Shown here piece by piece: positions 25,403-33,771 of a DNA stretch of 64,000 nucleotides. Location: NCBI RefSeq assembly GCF_001418255.1, contig NZ_LIPV01000001.1:1-64000 (forward strand). Reading direction: 5' to 3'. Source of the DNA: Thiomonas bhubaneswarensis. GTDB taxonomy: Bacteria; Pseudomonadota; Gammaproteobacteria; Burkholderiales; Burkholderiaceae_C. The notes beneath the pieces are model-generated. The model worked only from the letters and a program-made list of their open reading frames with translations, ran no database searches and had not been told where the DNA came from. Every line of letters starts with the position of its first letter. Within the stretch, counting starts at the first letter, position 1. Position numbers and translations under genes: made by a program.

Positions 25403-25561
25403 GGCACGAAGCTTAGCCGCAGCCCGTCCAGTCGGTCGAAAGCCCCGTCACGATTGTTCACGCCTGCGCGGGGTGGATGCCGATATGATTTTGATCGATC
25501 CATATGTCATCATCCATCGACAGGCCTGCAAGTCAGGCCCATCGGGAAAGTGAGTCCCCCT

Positions 25562-26989
25562 GTGACGTCCGCCTTGCTCGGCCGCCTGCGTCTGTTCTGG
25601 CACAACCTCGATCCCATGGTGCCCATGACCCTGGTCGGCGCGCTGGTCGGGTTCATCAGCGCCATCGCAGTCGAGGGCTTCCGCCAGGCGATGTACGCCA
25701 TCATGCGGCTCTATTCGGAGCAGGAGCATCTGGTGGCCGCCGCAACCGGCCTGCCGCTATGGGCGCGGGTGGTCATCCCCACGGTGGGCGCCACGCTGGG
25801 CGGACTGGTGATGTGGGCCGGACATCGCTGGATCAAGCGGCCGCGCGGGCCTGAATACATGGAGGCGGTGCTGGTGGGCGACGGAAGGCTGCCGCTGGGG
25901 CCGAACCTCACGCGCACGCTGTCGTCGCTGGTGGGGGTGAGCAGTGGCATCACCATCGGCCGCGAGGGCACCATGATCCAGTTCGCGGCGTTGGTGTCGT
26001 CGCTGCTCGGGCGCATCGGCAAGACCGATGCCGCGCACCGCCGCCTCATCGTCGCCTGTGGCGCGGCTGCGGGTTTTGCCGGCGCTTATCACGCCCCGAT
26101 CGCCGGCACCCTGTTCGTCGCCGAGATCATTCTGGGCGGGCTGGCGCTGCGCGAGATCGCCGCGGTGCTGGTGGCCGCGGTGATGGGCGAACTCACCACG
26201 CAGGCACTGTTCGCCACCGGGCCGCTGTACCTGTCGCACACCATTCCCGTGGTGGGCTTTTCTGATCTGCTCGATGCGGTGTTCATCGGCCTGATCGCCG
26301 GCCTGCTAGGCCCGGCGTTTCTGTGGCTGCTCGACAACGCGCGCCGTCGCTACCAGCCGCTGATCGGCTTTCTGCCGCTGCGCATGGGACTGGCCGGACT
26401 GCTCATCGGCCTGCTGTCGATGATTCGCCCCGAGGTCTGGGGCAACGGCTACAGCGTGGTGCAGTCCATGCTGGTCGATCACTGGGCGCTGTCCACCCTG
26501 GCTCTGGTGTTCGTGCTGCGCATCATCGCGGTGACGGCGGCCAGCGCGGCGGGCATTCCCGGCGGCGTGCTCACCCCCACCCTGATGCTTGGCGGCGCCA
26601 TCGGCCTGATGGTGCAGCACACCCTGCTGCTGGGCGATGCCACGCATGCGCAGGCGCTGTGGGTGCTGGTGGGCATGGGCAGTCTGCTGGCGGCCACCAC
26701 GCATGCGCCGGCCATGTCGGCCATCATGGTGTTCGAGATCACCCGCAACTACAACGTGGTGCTCGCGGCCATGCCGGCCTGCGTGGTGGCCTCGGTCATC
26801 GGCAGCCTGCTGCACGAGCGCTCGGTGTATGCCGAGGCGCTGGGGCTGAAGGAGGAGCAGGGCGGATCGAAGACGTCGCTGTTCCAGGCCATCACCGGAC
26901 GCAAGCCCGCACCGCAAGCGCCGGACGACGCGGCCGAAGGCCCACCGTCGGGCCTCGACCCGCAGCGGCCCGTTCAATCGCGCGACTGA
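25562..26989 (+). CDS. ClC-type voltage-gated chloride channel/antiporter
   Basis: The ~475-residue membrane protein carries ClC motifs: GREGT (the glutamate gate with Thr in place of the usual Pro), HAPIAGTLFVAEI and GIPGGVLTPTLMLGG. About a dozen hydrophobic segments are present. It likely moves chloride, coupled or not to protons. No ATG opens the frame near the conserved part; GTG codons at 25550 and 25562 are the candidates. The stop lies 16 bases inside the convergent regulator gene. Confidence 0.88.
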   Translation: MTSALLGRLRLFWHNLDPMVPMTLVGALVGFISAIAVEGFRQAMYAIMRLYSEQEHLVAAATGLPLWARVVIPTVGATLGGLVMWAGHRWIKRPRGPEYMEAVLVGDGRLPLGPNLTRTLSSLVGVSSGITIGREGTMIQFAALVSSLLGRIGKTDAAHRRLIVACGAAAGFAGAYHAPIAGTLFVAEIILGGLALREIAAVLVAAVMGELTTQALFATGPLYLSHTIPVVGFSDLLDAVFIGLIAGLLGPAFLWLLDNARRRYQPLIGFLPLRMGLAGLLIGLLSMIRPEVWGNGYSVVQSMLVDHWALSTLALVFVLRIIAVTAASAAGIPGGVLTPTLMLGGAIGLMVQHTLLLGDATHAQALWVLVGMGSLLAATTHAPAMSAIMVFEITRNYNVVLAAMPACVVASVIGSLLHERSVYAEALGLKEEQGGSKTSLFQAITGRKPAPQAPDDAAEGPPSGLDPQRPVQSRD

Positions 26990-27984
26990 GGCGGCAGCAG
27001 CAGATCGGTGGTGGACGGGCTGCGGTGGCGCTCGCGCCAGTCGTGCACCGCGGGCGCCAGATCGCTCAGCGACGCCGTGACTCGCACCCCTTCGGGCAGG
27101 CGCTTGCGCAGCGCCGGGTTGGAGCCGCCCACCCAGAGCTCCACCTGCTGCGGCAGACGGCTGCGCAGATCGGCCACGGCGTCGAGCACCTGCGCGGGCT
27201 GCAGCAGGGACGAAAAGCTGAGCACCAGCACGTCCGCCGCATGGGCGCGCACCGCCCTCGCGATGTCGCTGAGCGGAAGCTGCGCGCCGAGTTGCACGCA
27301 GCGGCAGCCCTCCAGCGCCAGCATCGCCTCGGCCATCAGCAGGCCCAGAACATGCGGCTCCTGCGGCACCGTGGTCATCAGCACCCTGGGGCGTGACTGC
27401 GCGGCATCGGCCAGCGGTATGGCGCTGATGGCGGTGCGCATCGCGCGCTGGATCACCTCGGAATACAGATGCTCTTCGAAGACTTCGAGCGTTCCGCGCA
27501 TCCACGCCTGGCCGACGCCGGTGTTGAGCGGGGCCACGATGTCGGTGACGAAGCGGTCGAGGCCCATGCGCATGACGTCCTGCTGCAGGGCGCGGCGCAG
27601 GCGCTCGGCGTCGTGCTGCTTGATCAGCGCGATGTAGGCGCTGACCAGTGGGCTGTCGGCGGGTTCGGCCGTGAGCGCGCCGGTTGCGGCAGCCGAGCTG
27701 GCCTCGGTCAGCAGCCCGGCGCCGCGCGTCAGCACGTCGAGCCTCTCGAACGGCAAGGACACGACCTGCGCCGGACGGTGCCCGGCATCGAGCAGACGCT
27801 TGATCAGCCGCAGCCGCTCCACCTGCTCCGCCGGATAGAGGCGGTCGCCCGCAGCGTCGCGCTCGGGCTGCGGGAAGCCGTAGCGTCGCTCCCACACCCG
27901 CAGCGTGTCCTTGCCGATGCCGGTCTCCCGCTCGACGGCGGCAATGCCCAGCGGCTTCGCTGGGTTGAGGGTGAGGTCATTCAT
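26974..27984 (-). CDS. litR: MerR-family regulator with B12-binding domain (LitR/CarH-type photoreceptor)
   Basis: The 336-residue protein has an N-terminal MerR helix-turn-helix (residues ~12-75, with KDTLRVWERRYGFPQPERD), a helical cap and a cobalamin-binding Rossmann domain (~197-320). Residues that define light-sensing CarH/LitR are all present: W161, then E171-H172 at the same spacing as CarH, and E209-x-H211-x-x-G as the lower axial ligand motif. In the known family, adenosylcobalamin keeps the tetramer on DNA in the dark and light releases it. It is divergent from the lipid-modification operon at 28217-36460 and the intervening region has three matching palindromes. Confidence 0.85.
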   Translation of the reverse strand: MNDLTLNPAKPLGIAAVERETGIGKDTLRVWERRYGFPQPERDAAGDRLYPAEQVERLRLIKRLLDAGHRPAQVVSLPFERLDVLTRGAGLLTEASSAAATGALTAEPADSPLVSAYIALIKQHDAERLRRALQQDVMRMGLDRFVTDIVAPLNTGVGQAWMRGTLEVFEEHLYSEVIQRAMRTAISAIPLADAAQSRPRVLMTTVPQEPHVLGLLMAEAMLALEGCRCVQLGAQLPLSDIARAVRAHAADVLVLSFSSLLQPAQVLDAVADLRSRLPQQVELWVGGSNPALRKRLPEGVRVTASLSDLAPAVHDWRERHRSPSTTDLLLPPQSRD

Positions 27985-27992
27985 AAAAAGTC

Positions 27993-28005
27993 ATGTCTTG
28001 GACAA
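27993..28005. promoter_or_regulatory. Palindrome copy 1, proposed operator near the regulator start
   Basis: ATGTCttgGACAA matches the consensus TTGTCN3GACAA at 9 of 10 arm positions. It lies 8 bp upstream of the regulator ATG, where binding would block its own translation-start region or promoter. Confidence 0.45.
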
Positions 28006-28125
28006 GAACGGATTGAATTGCAGAGCCCGGCCTCACCAGGCCCTTGAAAACCCGCTGAATCCGCTCTGCGTCGCTTGTCGTATGACTATGTTAAGCGGCC
28101 CGCTGAAAATCTGATAACCCTGATG

Positions 28126-28138
28126 TTGTCCAGGACAA
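28126..28138. promoter_or_regulatory. Palindrome copy 2, proposed operator
   Basis: TTGTCcagGACAA is a perfect 5-3-5 inverted repeat located 79 bp before the start of the peroxidase-like gene and 142 bp before the regulator start. Same consensus as copies 1 and 3. Confidence 0.5.
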
Positions 28139-28178
28139 ACAGGGCGATGCTTGGTCTGTTCATGGAACTCAAGCATCA

Positions 28179-28191
28179 TTGTCCTAGACAA
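28179..28191. promoter_or_regulatory. Palindrome copy 3, proposed operator
   Basis: TTGTCctaGACAA, perfect arms, 53 bp (about five helical turns) from copy 2. A further half site TTGTC at 28211-28215 directly precedes the ATG of the peroxidase-like gene. Confidence 0.5.
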
Positions 28192-28216
28192 ACCGAAATC
28201 ACTACTGGAGTTGTCC

Positions 28217-28813
28217 ATGTCTCTCTTTGCCTCCTTCCGCCCCTTCCCCGCAGCGCTGTTTGCGGCCGTGTCGTTCACTCTGGCGCCCGCAGTCAAGGCC
28301 GCCGAGCCTGCACCCGCGGCGCCAGCCACCTGCCCCTCGCTGCTCAACAAGACCTTCCCCCGGCTGCAGGACGACAAGCCCGAAAGCCTTTGCCAATACG
28401 CGGGCAAGGTCATCCTGGTGGTGAATACAGCAAGCTATTGTGGCTTCACGCCGCAATACAAGGGACTCGAGGCGCTGTACCGCGAGTACGGCAAGCAGGG
28501 CCTGGTGGTGCTGGGCTTTCCGTCGAACGACTTTCACCAGGAGATGGACAACAACGCCAAAATCGCCGCGTTCTGCAAGGACACCTACAACGTTCAATTT
28601 CCGATGTTCGCGCCCTCGCATGTAACCGAGCCCAAGCCCAACGCGCTATATGAAAAGCTCATCCTGGCCACCGGCGATCAGCCCAAGTGGAATTTCTACA
28701 AATACCTGATCGGGCGCGATGGCAAGGTTGTCGGCGTCTATCCCAGCCTGGTCACGCCGGACAACAAAGACTTCGTCGCCAAGATCAAGACCCTGCTCGC
28801 GCAGAAGCCCTGA
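28217..28813 (+). CDS. Secreted glutathione peroxidase-family protein
   Basis: The 198-residue protein starts at 28217 after a GGAG site and has a Sec signal peptide ending near VKAAEP. The thioredoxin-like fold shows NTASYCGFTPQYKGLE with the peroxidatic Cys, GFPSNDFHQEMDNN, and WNFYKYLIGRDG with the conserved Trp. The Gln of the classical catalytic tetrad is replaced by Asp (SND-F). It would reduce peroxides, perhaps lipid peroxides, in the periplasm using thioredoxin-like donors. First gene of the putative light/oxidative-stress operon. Confidence 0.87.
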   Translation: MSLFASFRPFPAALFAAVSFTLAPAVKAAEPAPAAPATCPSLLNKTFPRLQDDKPESLCQYAGKVILVVNTASYCGFTPQYKGLEALYREYGKQGLVVLGFPSNDFHQEMDNNAKIAAFCKDTYNVQFPMFAPSHVTEPKPNALYEKLILATGDQPKWNFYKYLIGRDGKVVGVYPSLVTPDNKDFVAKIKTLLAQKP

Positions 28814-28864
28814 GAGTTTCGCCCCCCGCCGCATCTCCTCCTCACCCCGCCTGAAAGGTCCGCC

Positions 28865-29683
28865 ATGAACGCCCCGGAAAAACTGTTTACCCAGGCCGCA
28901 GCCGCCGCCATCCTTCCCGACGTGCAAGCCACGCCCGATCTGCGCCACATCGCTATTCAGCAGGTCGGGGTGCGCGATGTGCGTTACCCGGTGCAGATCC
29001 GTTCCGCGCAGGGCGCGCAGCCCAGCGTGGGCACCTTCGAGATGACGGTGGCGCTGCCGCCCGAGGTGAAGGGCACGCACATGTCGCGCTTCATCGAAAT
29101 GCTCGAAGCCCACCCCGAGCCGCTCGACGCCCGGCAACTCGGCGTCTTGCTGCAGCACATGCTGGTGCGCCTGCAGGCCACCGAGGGCGCCATCACGGCG
29201 AGGTTCACCTACTTCGCCCGCAAGGCTGCTCCGGTCTCGGGCGTGGAGAGTCTGATGGACTATGAAGTCACGCTGCGCGCCGAACAAAAAGCCGGGGCGA
29301 CGACGCTGGTGCAGAAGGTGCAGGTACCGGTCACCAGCCTGTGCCCGTGCTCGAAGGAAATCTCCAACTACGGCGCGCACAACCAGCGCTCGCACGTCAC
29401 CATAGGCGCCACGCTGCGCGGCGACCTGGGGCTGGACGAGCAGATCCGCATCGCCGAGACCGCGGCCTCGTGCGAGCTGTGGGGCCTGCTCAAGCGGCCC
29501 GACGAAAAGTACGTCACCGAGCGGGCCTACGACCATCCCAAATTCGTCGAAGACCTGGTGCGCGACGTCGCGGTGGCGCTGGAGCGCGACGACCGCGTGG
29601 CCGCCTACACCGTGGAATCGGAGAACTTTGAATCCATCCACAACCATTCGGCGTATGCCTTGGTGGAAGGCCGCAAACTCTGA
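28865..29683 (+). CDS. folE2: GTP cyclohydrolase FolE2 (type IB)
   Basis: The 272-residue enzyme opens GTP to dihydroneopterin triphosphate for folate or other pterins. [32 protein letters not shown] (zinc/manganese-binding Cys and His) and the [15 protein letters not shown] segment identify the COG1469 family. Its place behind a LitR-type regulator is notable because folE genes are light-induced in other LitR systems; pterins are also the antenna cofactors of photolyases. Confidence 0.95.
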   Translation: MNAPEKLFTQAAAAAILPDVQATPDLRHIAIQQVGVRDVRYPVQIRSAQGAQPSVGTFEMTVALPPEVKGTHMSRFIEMLEAHPEPLDARQLGVLLQHMLVRLQATEGAITARFTYFARKAAPVSGVESLMDYEVTLRAEQKAGATTLVQKVQVPVTSLCPCSKEISNYGAHNQRSHVTIGATLRGDLGLDEQIRIAETAASCELWGLLKRPDEKYVTERAYDHPKFVEDLVRDVAVALERDDRVAAYTVESENFESIHNHSAYALVEGRKL

Positions 29684-29707
29684 CGACGCGGCCCGGGAGC
29701 CAAGATC

Positions 29708-31012
29708 ATGCGCATTGCCATCATCGGAACCGGTATTTCAGGCCTTGGGGCGGCGTGGGCGCTGCGCCATCGTGCGCAGATCACGCTGTTCGAGGCCGGC
29801 TCGCATTTCGGCGGCCACACTCACACGGTGGATGTCGACCTGCCCGGCGAGTTGCCCTTCGCCGTGGACACGGGCTTTCTGGTGCTCAACGAGCGCACTT
29901 ACCCCAGGCTACAGGCGCTGTTCGCCGAGTTGAATATTCCACTGGCAACGTCCGACATGTCGTTCTCGGTGCAGACCCCGCTGGCGGGCGGTGACACGCT
30001 GGAGTGGAGTGGGTCGAATCTGGACACGGTGTTCGCCCAGCGGCGCAACCTGGCGCGGCCTGCCTTCTGGCGCATGCTACGCGACATCCTGCGCTTCAAC
30101 CGCGAGGCCACGGCGCTGGCGCGGCGTCCCGACGCCGAACTCGACGCCGATCTCACCGTGGGGCAGTACCTGCGGCGCGAAGGCTACGGCGACACCTTTC
30201 TGCACTGGTATCTGCTGCCGATGACCGCGTGCATCTGGTCGTGCCCCCCGGGGCAGATGCTCGACTTTCCGCTGGCCACCCTGGTGCGCTTCTGCGACAA
30301 CCACGGCCTGCTGCAGGTCAACGACCGGCCGCAGTGGTTCACCGTGCGCGGCGGCGCCCGGCAGTATGTGCAGGCCATGCTCGCCCAACTGCCCGACGCG
30401 CGGCTGAACACGCCCGTCCACCGGGTGACGCGGCATGACGACGGCGTCGAGGTCCACACCCATGAAGGCCCGATCTGGTTCGACCGGGTGATCTTCGCCT
30501 GCCACAGCGATCAGGCGCTGGCCCTGCTCGATGCGCCCAGCCCGGCCGAGCAGGAGGTTCTGGGCACCATACGCTACCAGCCCAACCGCGCCCTGCTGCA
30601 CACTGACACCCGCCTGCTGCCGCGAGCGCGTCGCGCCTGGGCCTCGTGGAATTACGAAAGCGGCGCCGCCACGGGCGCGCAGGCGCCCACCGTGTGCCTG
30701 CACTATCTGCTCAACAAGCTGCAACCGCTGCCCACCCAGCGCCCCATCGTCGTCTCGCTCAACCCGCTGCGCGAACCGGCGCCGCACACCGTGCTGCGCG
30801 AGATTAGTTACGCCCATCCGATCTTTGACCGGGCCGCGATCACCGCGCAGCGGCGCGTGCCCGAGCTGCAAGGCCGACAGCACAGCTATTTCTGCGGCGC
30901 CTGGTGCGGCTACGGCTTCCATGAAGACGGCCTGAAATCGGGCTTCGAAGCCGCGCAGGCCTTGCTTTCCGACCTGGATGCGCAGGGCGCGTACCGGGCT
31001 CTTGCAGCGTGA
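29708..31012 (+). CDS. FAD-dependent amine-oxidase-like oxidoreductase (COG2907)
   Basis: The 434-residue flavoprotein starts with IAIIGTGISGLGAAWAL (dinucleotide fold), followed by LFEAGSHFGGHTHTVDVD and VDTGFLVLNERTYPRL, and ends YFCGAWCGYGFHEDGLKSG. Homologues sit next to DUF1365 and Cfa-like genes in singlet-oxygen and light-response loci of other Proteobacteria. It probably oxidises or desaturates a lipid intermediate; the reaction is not proven from sequence. The stop overlaps the next gene as GTGA. Confidence 0.88.
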   Translation: MRIAIIGTGISGLGAAWALRHRAQITLFEAGSHFGGHTHTVDVDLPGELPFAVDTGFLVLNERTYPRLQALFAELNIPLATSDMSFSVQTPLAGGDTLEWSGSNLDTVFAQRRNLARPAFWRMLRDILRFNREATALARRPDAELDADLTVGQYLRREGYGDTFLHWYLLPMTACIWSCPPGQMLDFPLATLVRFCDNHGLLQVNDRPQWFTVRGGARQYVQAMLAQLPDARLNTPVHRVTRHDDGVEVHTHEGPIWFDRVIFACHSDQALALLDAPSPAEQEVLGTIRYQPNRALLHTDTRLLPRARRAWASWNYESGAATGAQAPTVCLHYLLNKLQPLPTQRPIVVSLNPLREPAPHTVLREISYAHPIFDRAAITAQRRVPELQGRQHSYFCGAWCGYGFHEDGLKSGFEAAQALLSDLDAQGAYRALAA

Positions 31013-31896
31013 GGGCAGCCGCCATGATCTCGGCCAGGACCATGCGCAGCGGGCTGGAAACCAGGCCTGCGCCCAGCCGTTTGAGCAACGATGAGCCCAC
31101 GCCGCTGCGCCAGGACATCGCGTTGAACCGGCCGCTGCTGGGCAGCGGGCCGGTGCGGCACCGTCGGCTGCGGCCGGTGGAGCATGCGTTCAGCTATCGC
31201 GCGATGTTCCTGTTGTTGCCCATGCGCAGTCTGGCCCGCGATGCAGGCCTGCTGCCCATCGCCCGCAACCGCTTCGGCGCCATGAGTTTTTACGACGCCG
31301 ATCACGGCGATGGACGCAGCGACAGTCTTGCGTGGATCGAGTCGCTGCTGGCCGCCGAAGGCATCACCGACGCCGACGGCGAGATCTGGCTGCAGACCTT
31401 TCCGCGCGTCTGGGGCTATGTCTTCAAGCCCGTGAGCCTGTGGTACTGCGAGCGCGCCGATGGCAGCCTGCGTTGCGCGGTGGCCGAGGTGAATAACACC
31501 TTCGGCGAACGCCATTGCTACCTCCTCACCCCCGAGCCGGGCAGCGACCGGCTGCAATGGGGCGCGTCCTACACGGCCCGCAAGGTGTTTCACGTGTCGC
31601 CGTTTTGCACAGTGGAAGGCGCCTATCGCTTTCGCTTCCTGCGCAGCACCACGACCACGCCGCCGCGTCTCATCCTGCGCATCGACCATGACGACGACGC
31701 AAGCCCGCTCATCGAGACCAGCCTCAGCGGCGAGCTGACGCCGCTTACCAAAGCGAGCGCCCGCAAGGCCCTGCTGCGCCACCCGCTGCACAGCTTCGGG
31801 GTCATCGCCCGCATCCACTGGCAGGCGCTCAAGCTGTGGCGCAGCCGCGTGCCCTTTCATGCCAAGCCTCTCCCTCCAGACTCCTTCACGACCTGA
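31009..31896 (+). CDS. DUF1365 family protein
   Basis: The 295-residue protein has the family landmarks RHRRLRPVEHAFSYRAMFLL, FPRVWGYVFKPVSLWYC and EVNNTFGERHCYLL, then TARKVFHVSPFCTVEGAYRF. It has no known catalytic assignment. Start is a GTG overlapping the upstream stop by four bases; the conserved part begins only near residue 40. It is always seen with the COG2907 flavoprotein and a Cfa-like enzyme, so they are thought to act on membrane fatty acids together. Confidence 0.88.
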   Translation: MRAAAMISARTMRSGLETRPAPSRLSNDEPTPLRQDIALNRPLLGSGPVRHRRLRPVEHAFSYRAMFLLLPMRSLARDAGLLPIARNRFGAMSFYDADHGDGRSDSLAWIESLLAAEGITDADGEIWLQTFPRVWGYVFKPVSLWYCERADGSLRCAVAEVNNTFGERHCYLLTPEPGSDRLQWGASYTARKVFHVSPFCTVEGAYRFRFLRSTTTTPPRLILRIDHDDDASPLIETSLSGELTPLTKASARKALLRHPLHSFGVIARIHWQALKLWRSRVPFHAKPLPPDSFTT

Positions 31897-31898
31897 TC

Positions 31899-33170
31899 AT
31901 GAGCGCCAGCGACCGCACCCTCTCTTCGCTTTCCCCAGCCCCCGCGGGCATGTCCGCCGCGAGCCGCAGAAGGCCGAAGCCGCCGCTTGCCGCGCGGGGT
32001 GTGCTGCGTCTGCTCGAACGCCTGCAGATCGGTCGGCTCGACCTGTTCGGGCCCGACGGCGTCTGGCGTCACTACGGCCACGACACAGGCGGGCTGCATG
32101 CCCAAGTCACGCTGCACGACTGGCGGGTGATGGCCGAGGTGCTTCGCCGCGGCGACATCGCTTTCGCCGAAGCCTGGATGCGCCGCGCCTGGGACACGCC
32201 CGACCTACCCGCCCTGCTCGAATTGCTGGTGGCCAACCGCGACATCATCGCCCGCGCCCTGCACGGCAGCGCACTCGCGCGGCTGCCCGACCGTATTCGC
32301 CACCTTCTGCGCCGTAACAGCCGCGCCGGCAGCCGCGACAACATCCACGCGCATTACGACATCGGTAACGCCTTCTACCGTCTCTGGCTCGATCCGAGCA
32401 TGACCTATTCCAGCGCCCTGTTCAGCGGCAACGCCGCGCAGACGCTGGAACAGGCCCAGACCGCCAAATACGAGCGCGTGCTCGACCAGCTGCAACTGCA
32501 GCCCGGCGCGCGCGTGCTCGAAATCGGTTGCGGCTGGGGCGGGCTGGCCGAGGTCGGCCAGCAGCACGGGCTGCACATGGACGGTATCACCCTGTCCACC
32601 GAACAGTTGGCCTACGCACGCGACCGGCTCGCTGGCGGCAGCCCCAGGCCGCGCCTGGAACTGTGCGACTACCGCGACCTTGACAGGCTCGCGCCGCCCG
32701 AGGGATATGACGGCATCGCCTCCATCGAGATGTTCGAGGCTGTGGGCGAGGCCTATTGGCCGGGTTTTTTCCGCGCCTTGTCGCGCCATCTCAAGCCCGG
32801 AGGGCGCGCCTGCATTCAGACCATCACCATCGCTGACGACCTGTTCGCCGACTACCGTCGCGGCACCGATTTCATCCAGCGCTACATCTTTCCTGGCGGC
32901 ATGCTGCCCTCGCGCATGGCCTTCATCGCCCAGGCCGAGGCGGCGGGGCTGGAAGTCGTCGAGGAACTGGCCTTCGGCACCGACTATGCGCGTACCCTGG
33001 CCTTGTGGCGCGAGCGCTTCACCGCCCAGCTCGACGCGGTGCGCGCCCAGGGTTTCGACGATCGCTTCGTGCGGCTGTGGACCTTTTACCTCGCCTACTG
33101 CGAGGCCGGTTTCAGCCGGGGCTCGACCAATGTCTGGCAGTTCACCCTGCGCCATGCCCGGCCGCAATGA
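31899..33170 (+). CDS. Cyclopropane-fatty-acid-synthase-like SAM methyltransferase
   Basis: The 423-residue protein contains HAHYDIGNAFYRLWLDPSMTYSSALF, the SAM loop VLEIGCGWGGLAEVG, IEMFEAVGEAYWP and RGTDFIQRYIFPGGMLPS, the standard Cfa/mycolic-acid methyltransferase set. It acts on unsaturated acyl chains of membrane phospholipids. In this gene context the nearest described relatives are UfaM-type enzymes that methylate an acyl chain on the way to furan fatty acids, so true cyclopropanation is not assured. Its ATG follows the DUF1365 stop by two bases, and its end overlaps the next gene. Confidence 0.88.
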   Translation: MSASDRTLSSLSPAPAGMSAASRRRPKPPLAARGVLRLLERLQIGRLDLFGPDGVWRHYGHDTGGLHAQVTLHDWRVMAEVLRRGDIAFAEAWMRRAWDTPDLPALLELLVANRDIIARALHGSALARLPDRIRHLLRRNSRAGSRDNIHAHYDIGNAFYRLWLDPSMTYSSALFSGNAAQTLEQAQTAKYERVLDQLQLQPGARVLEIGCGWGGLAEVGQQHGLHMDGITLSTEQLAYARDRLAGGSPRPRLELCDYRDLDRLAPPEGYDGIASIEMFEAVGEAYWPGFFRALSRHLKPGGRACIQTITIADDLFADYRRGTDFIQRYIFPGGMLPSRMAFIAQAEAAGLEVVEELAFGTDYARTLALWRERFTAQLDAVRAQGFDDRFVRLWTFYLAYCEAGFSRGSTNVWQFTLRHARPQ

Positions 33171-33771
33171 GTCTCATCGCCTGAACCTGACGCGCCGCGG
33201 TCTGCTGCAGGCCGCTGCCGCGTGCGCGCTGGCCTTGCCCAGCCTGTCGCGCGCCGCGACCGACATCCCCGCCGAGGTTCTTGCCGCGATGCCCGACGCC
33301 CGGCTTTCGGGCAGTGGCGAGTTTCGCTACTTCGGCTTTCTGGTTTACCGCGCCACCCTCTGGGTCGGGCCGCAAGGGCTGGGCTCACGCCTGGGCGAGA
33401 CGCCCTTCGCCCTGCAACTGCGCTACGCCCGCAGCCTCGACGGTGGCGACATAGCCGCGCGCTCGGAAGAAGAGATGCGCAAGCTCGACGAAGGCAGCCC
33501 GCAGCAGCGCAGCGCCTGGCTGGCCGCCATGCAACGCATCTTCCCCGACGTGACCGACGGCGACACCTTGACCGGCGTGTTCACCCCCGGCGGTGATGGC
33601 GCGGCGTCGGCACAGACCCGCTTTTACTTCAACGGCAAGCTGCGCGGATCGGTGCCCGGCACCGCTTTCGCCCGGGCGTTTTTCGCCATCTGGCTCTCGC
33701 CCCGCACACCCGCGCCCGGGCTGCGCGACGACCTCCTCGCCAAGGCCTTCAGCGCGGCCAGCACCCCATGA
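33154..33771 (+). CDS. Chalcone-isomerase-like exported protein
   Basis: The 205-residue protein starts at an ATG 17 bases before the end of the methyltransferase gene. It has a signal sequence with RRGLLQAAAACALALPSLSRA, possibly Tat-type, and the bacterial chalcone isomerase-like domain: GSGEFRYFGFLVYRATLW, FALQLRYARSL, and FYFNGKLRGSVPGTAFARAFFAIWLSP. In bacteria such proteins are often found with lipid genes; a fatty-acid binding role is plausible and the plant reaction is unlikely. Confidence 0.83.
   Translation: MPGRNESHRLNLTRRGLLQAAAACALALPSLSRAATDIPAEVLAAMPDARLSGSGEFRYFGFLVYRATLWVGPQGLGSRLGETPFALQLRYARSLDGGDIAARSEEEMRKLDEGSPQQRSAWLAAMQRIFPDVTDGDTLTGVFTPGGDGAASAQTRFYFNGKLRGSVPGTAFARAFFAIWLSPRTPAPGLRDDLLAKAFSAASTP

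Noticed and set aside
24878-25549. Plus-strand extension of the ClC gene giving a 703-residue protein
   Set aside because: The extra region is antisense to rfaE2 and the HAD gene and has no homology-like features; the ClC fold begins after 25550.
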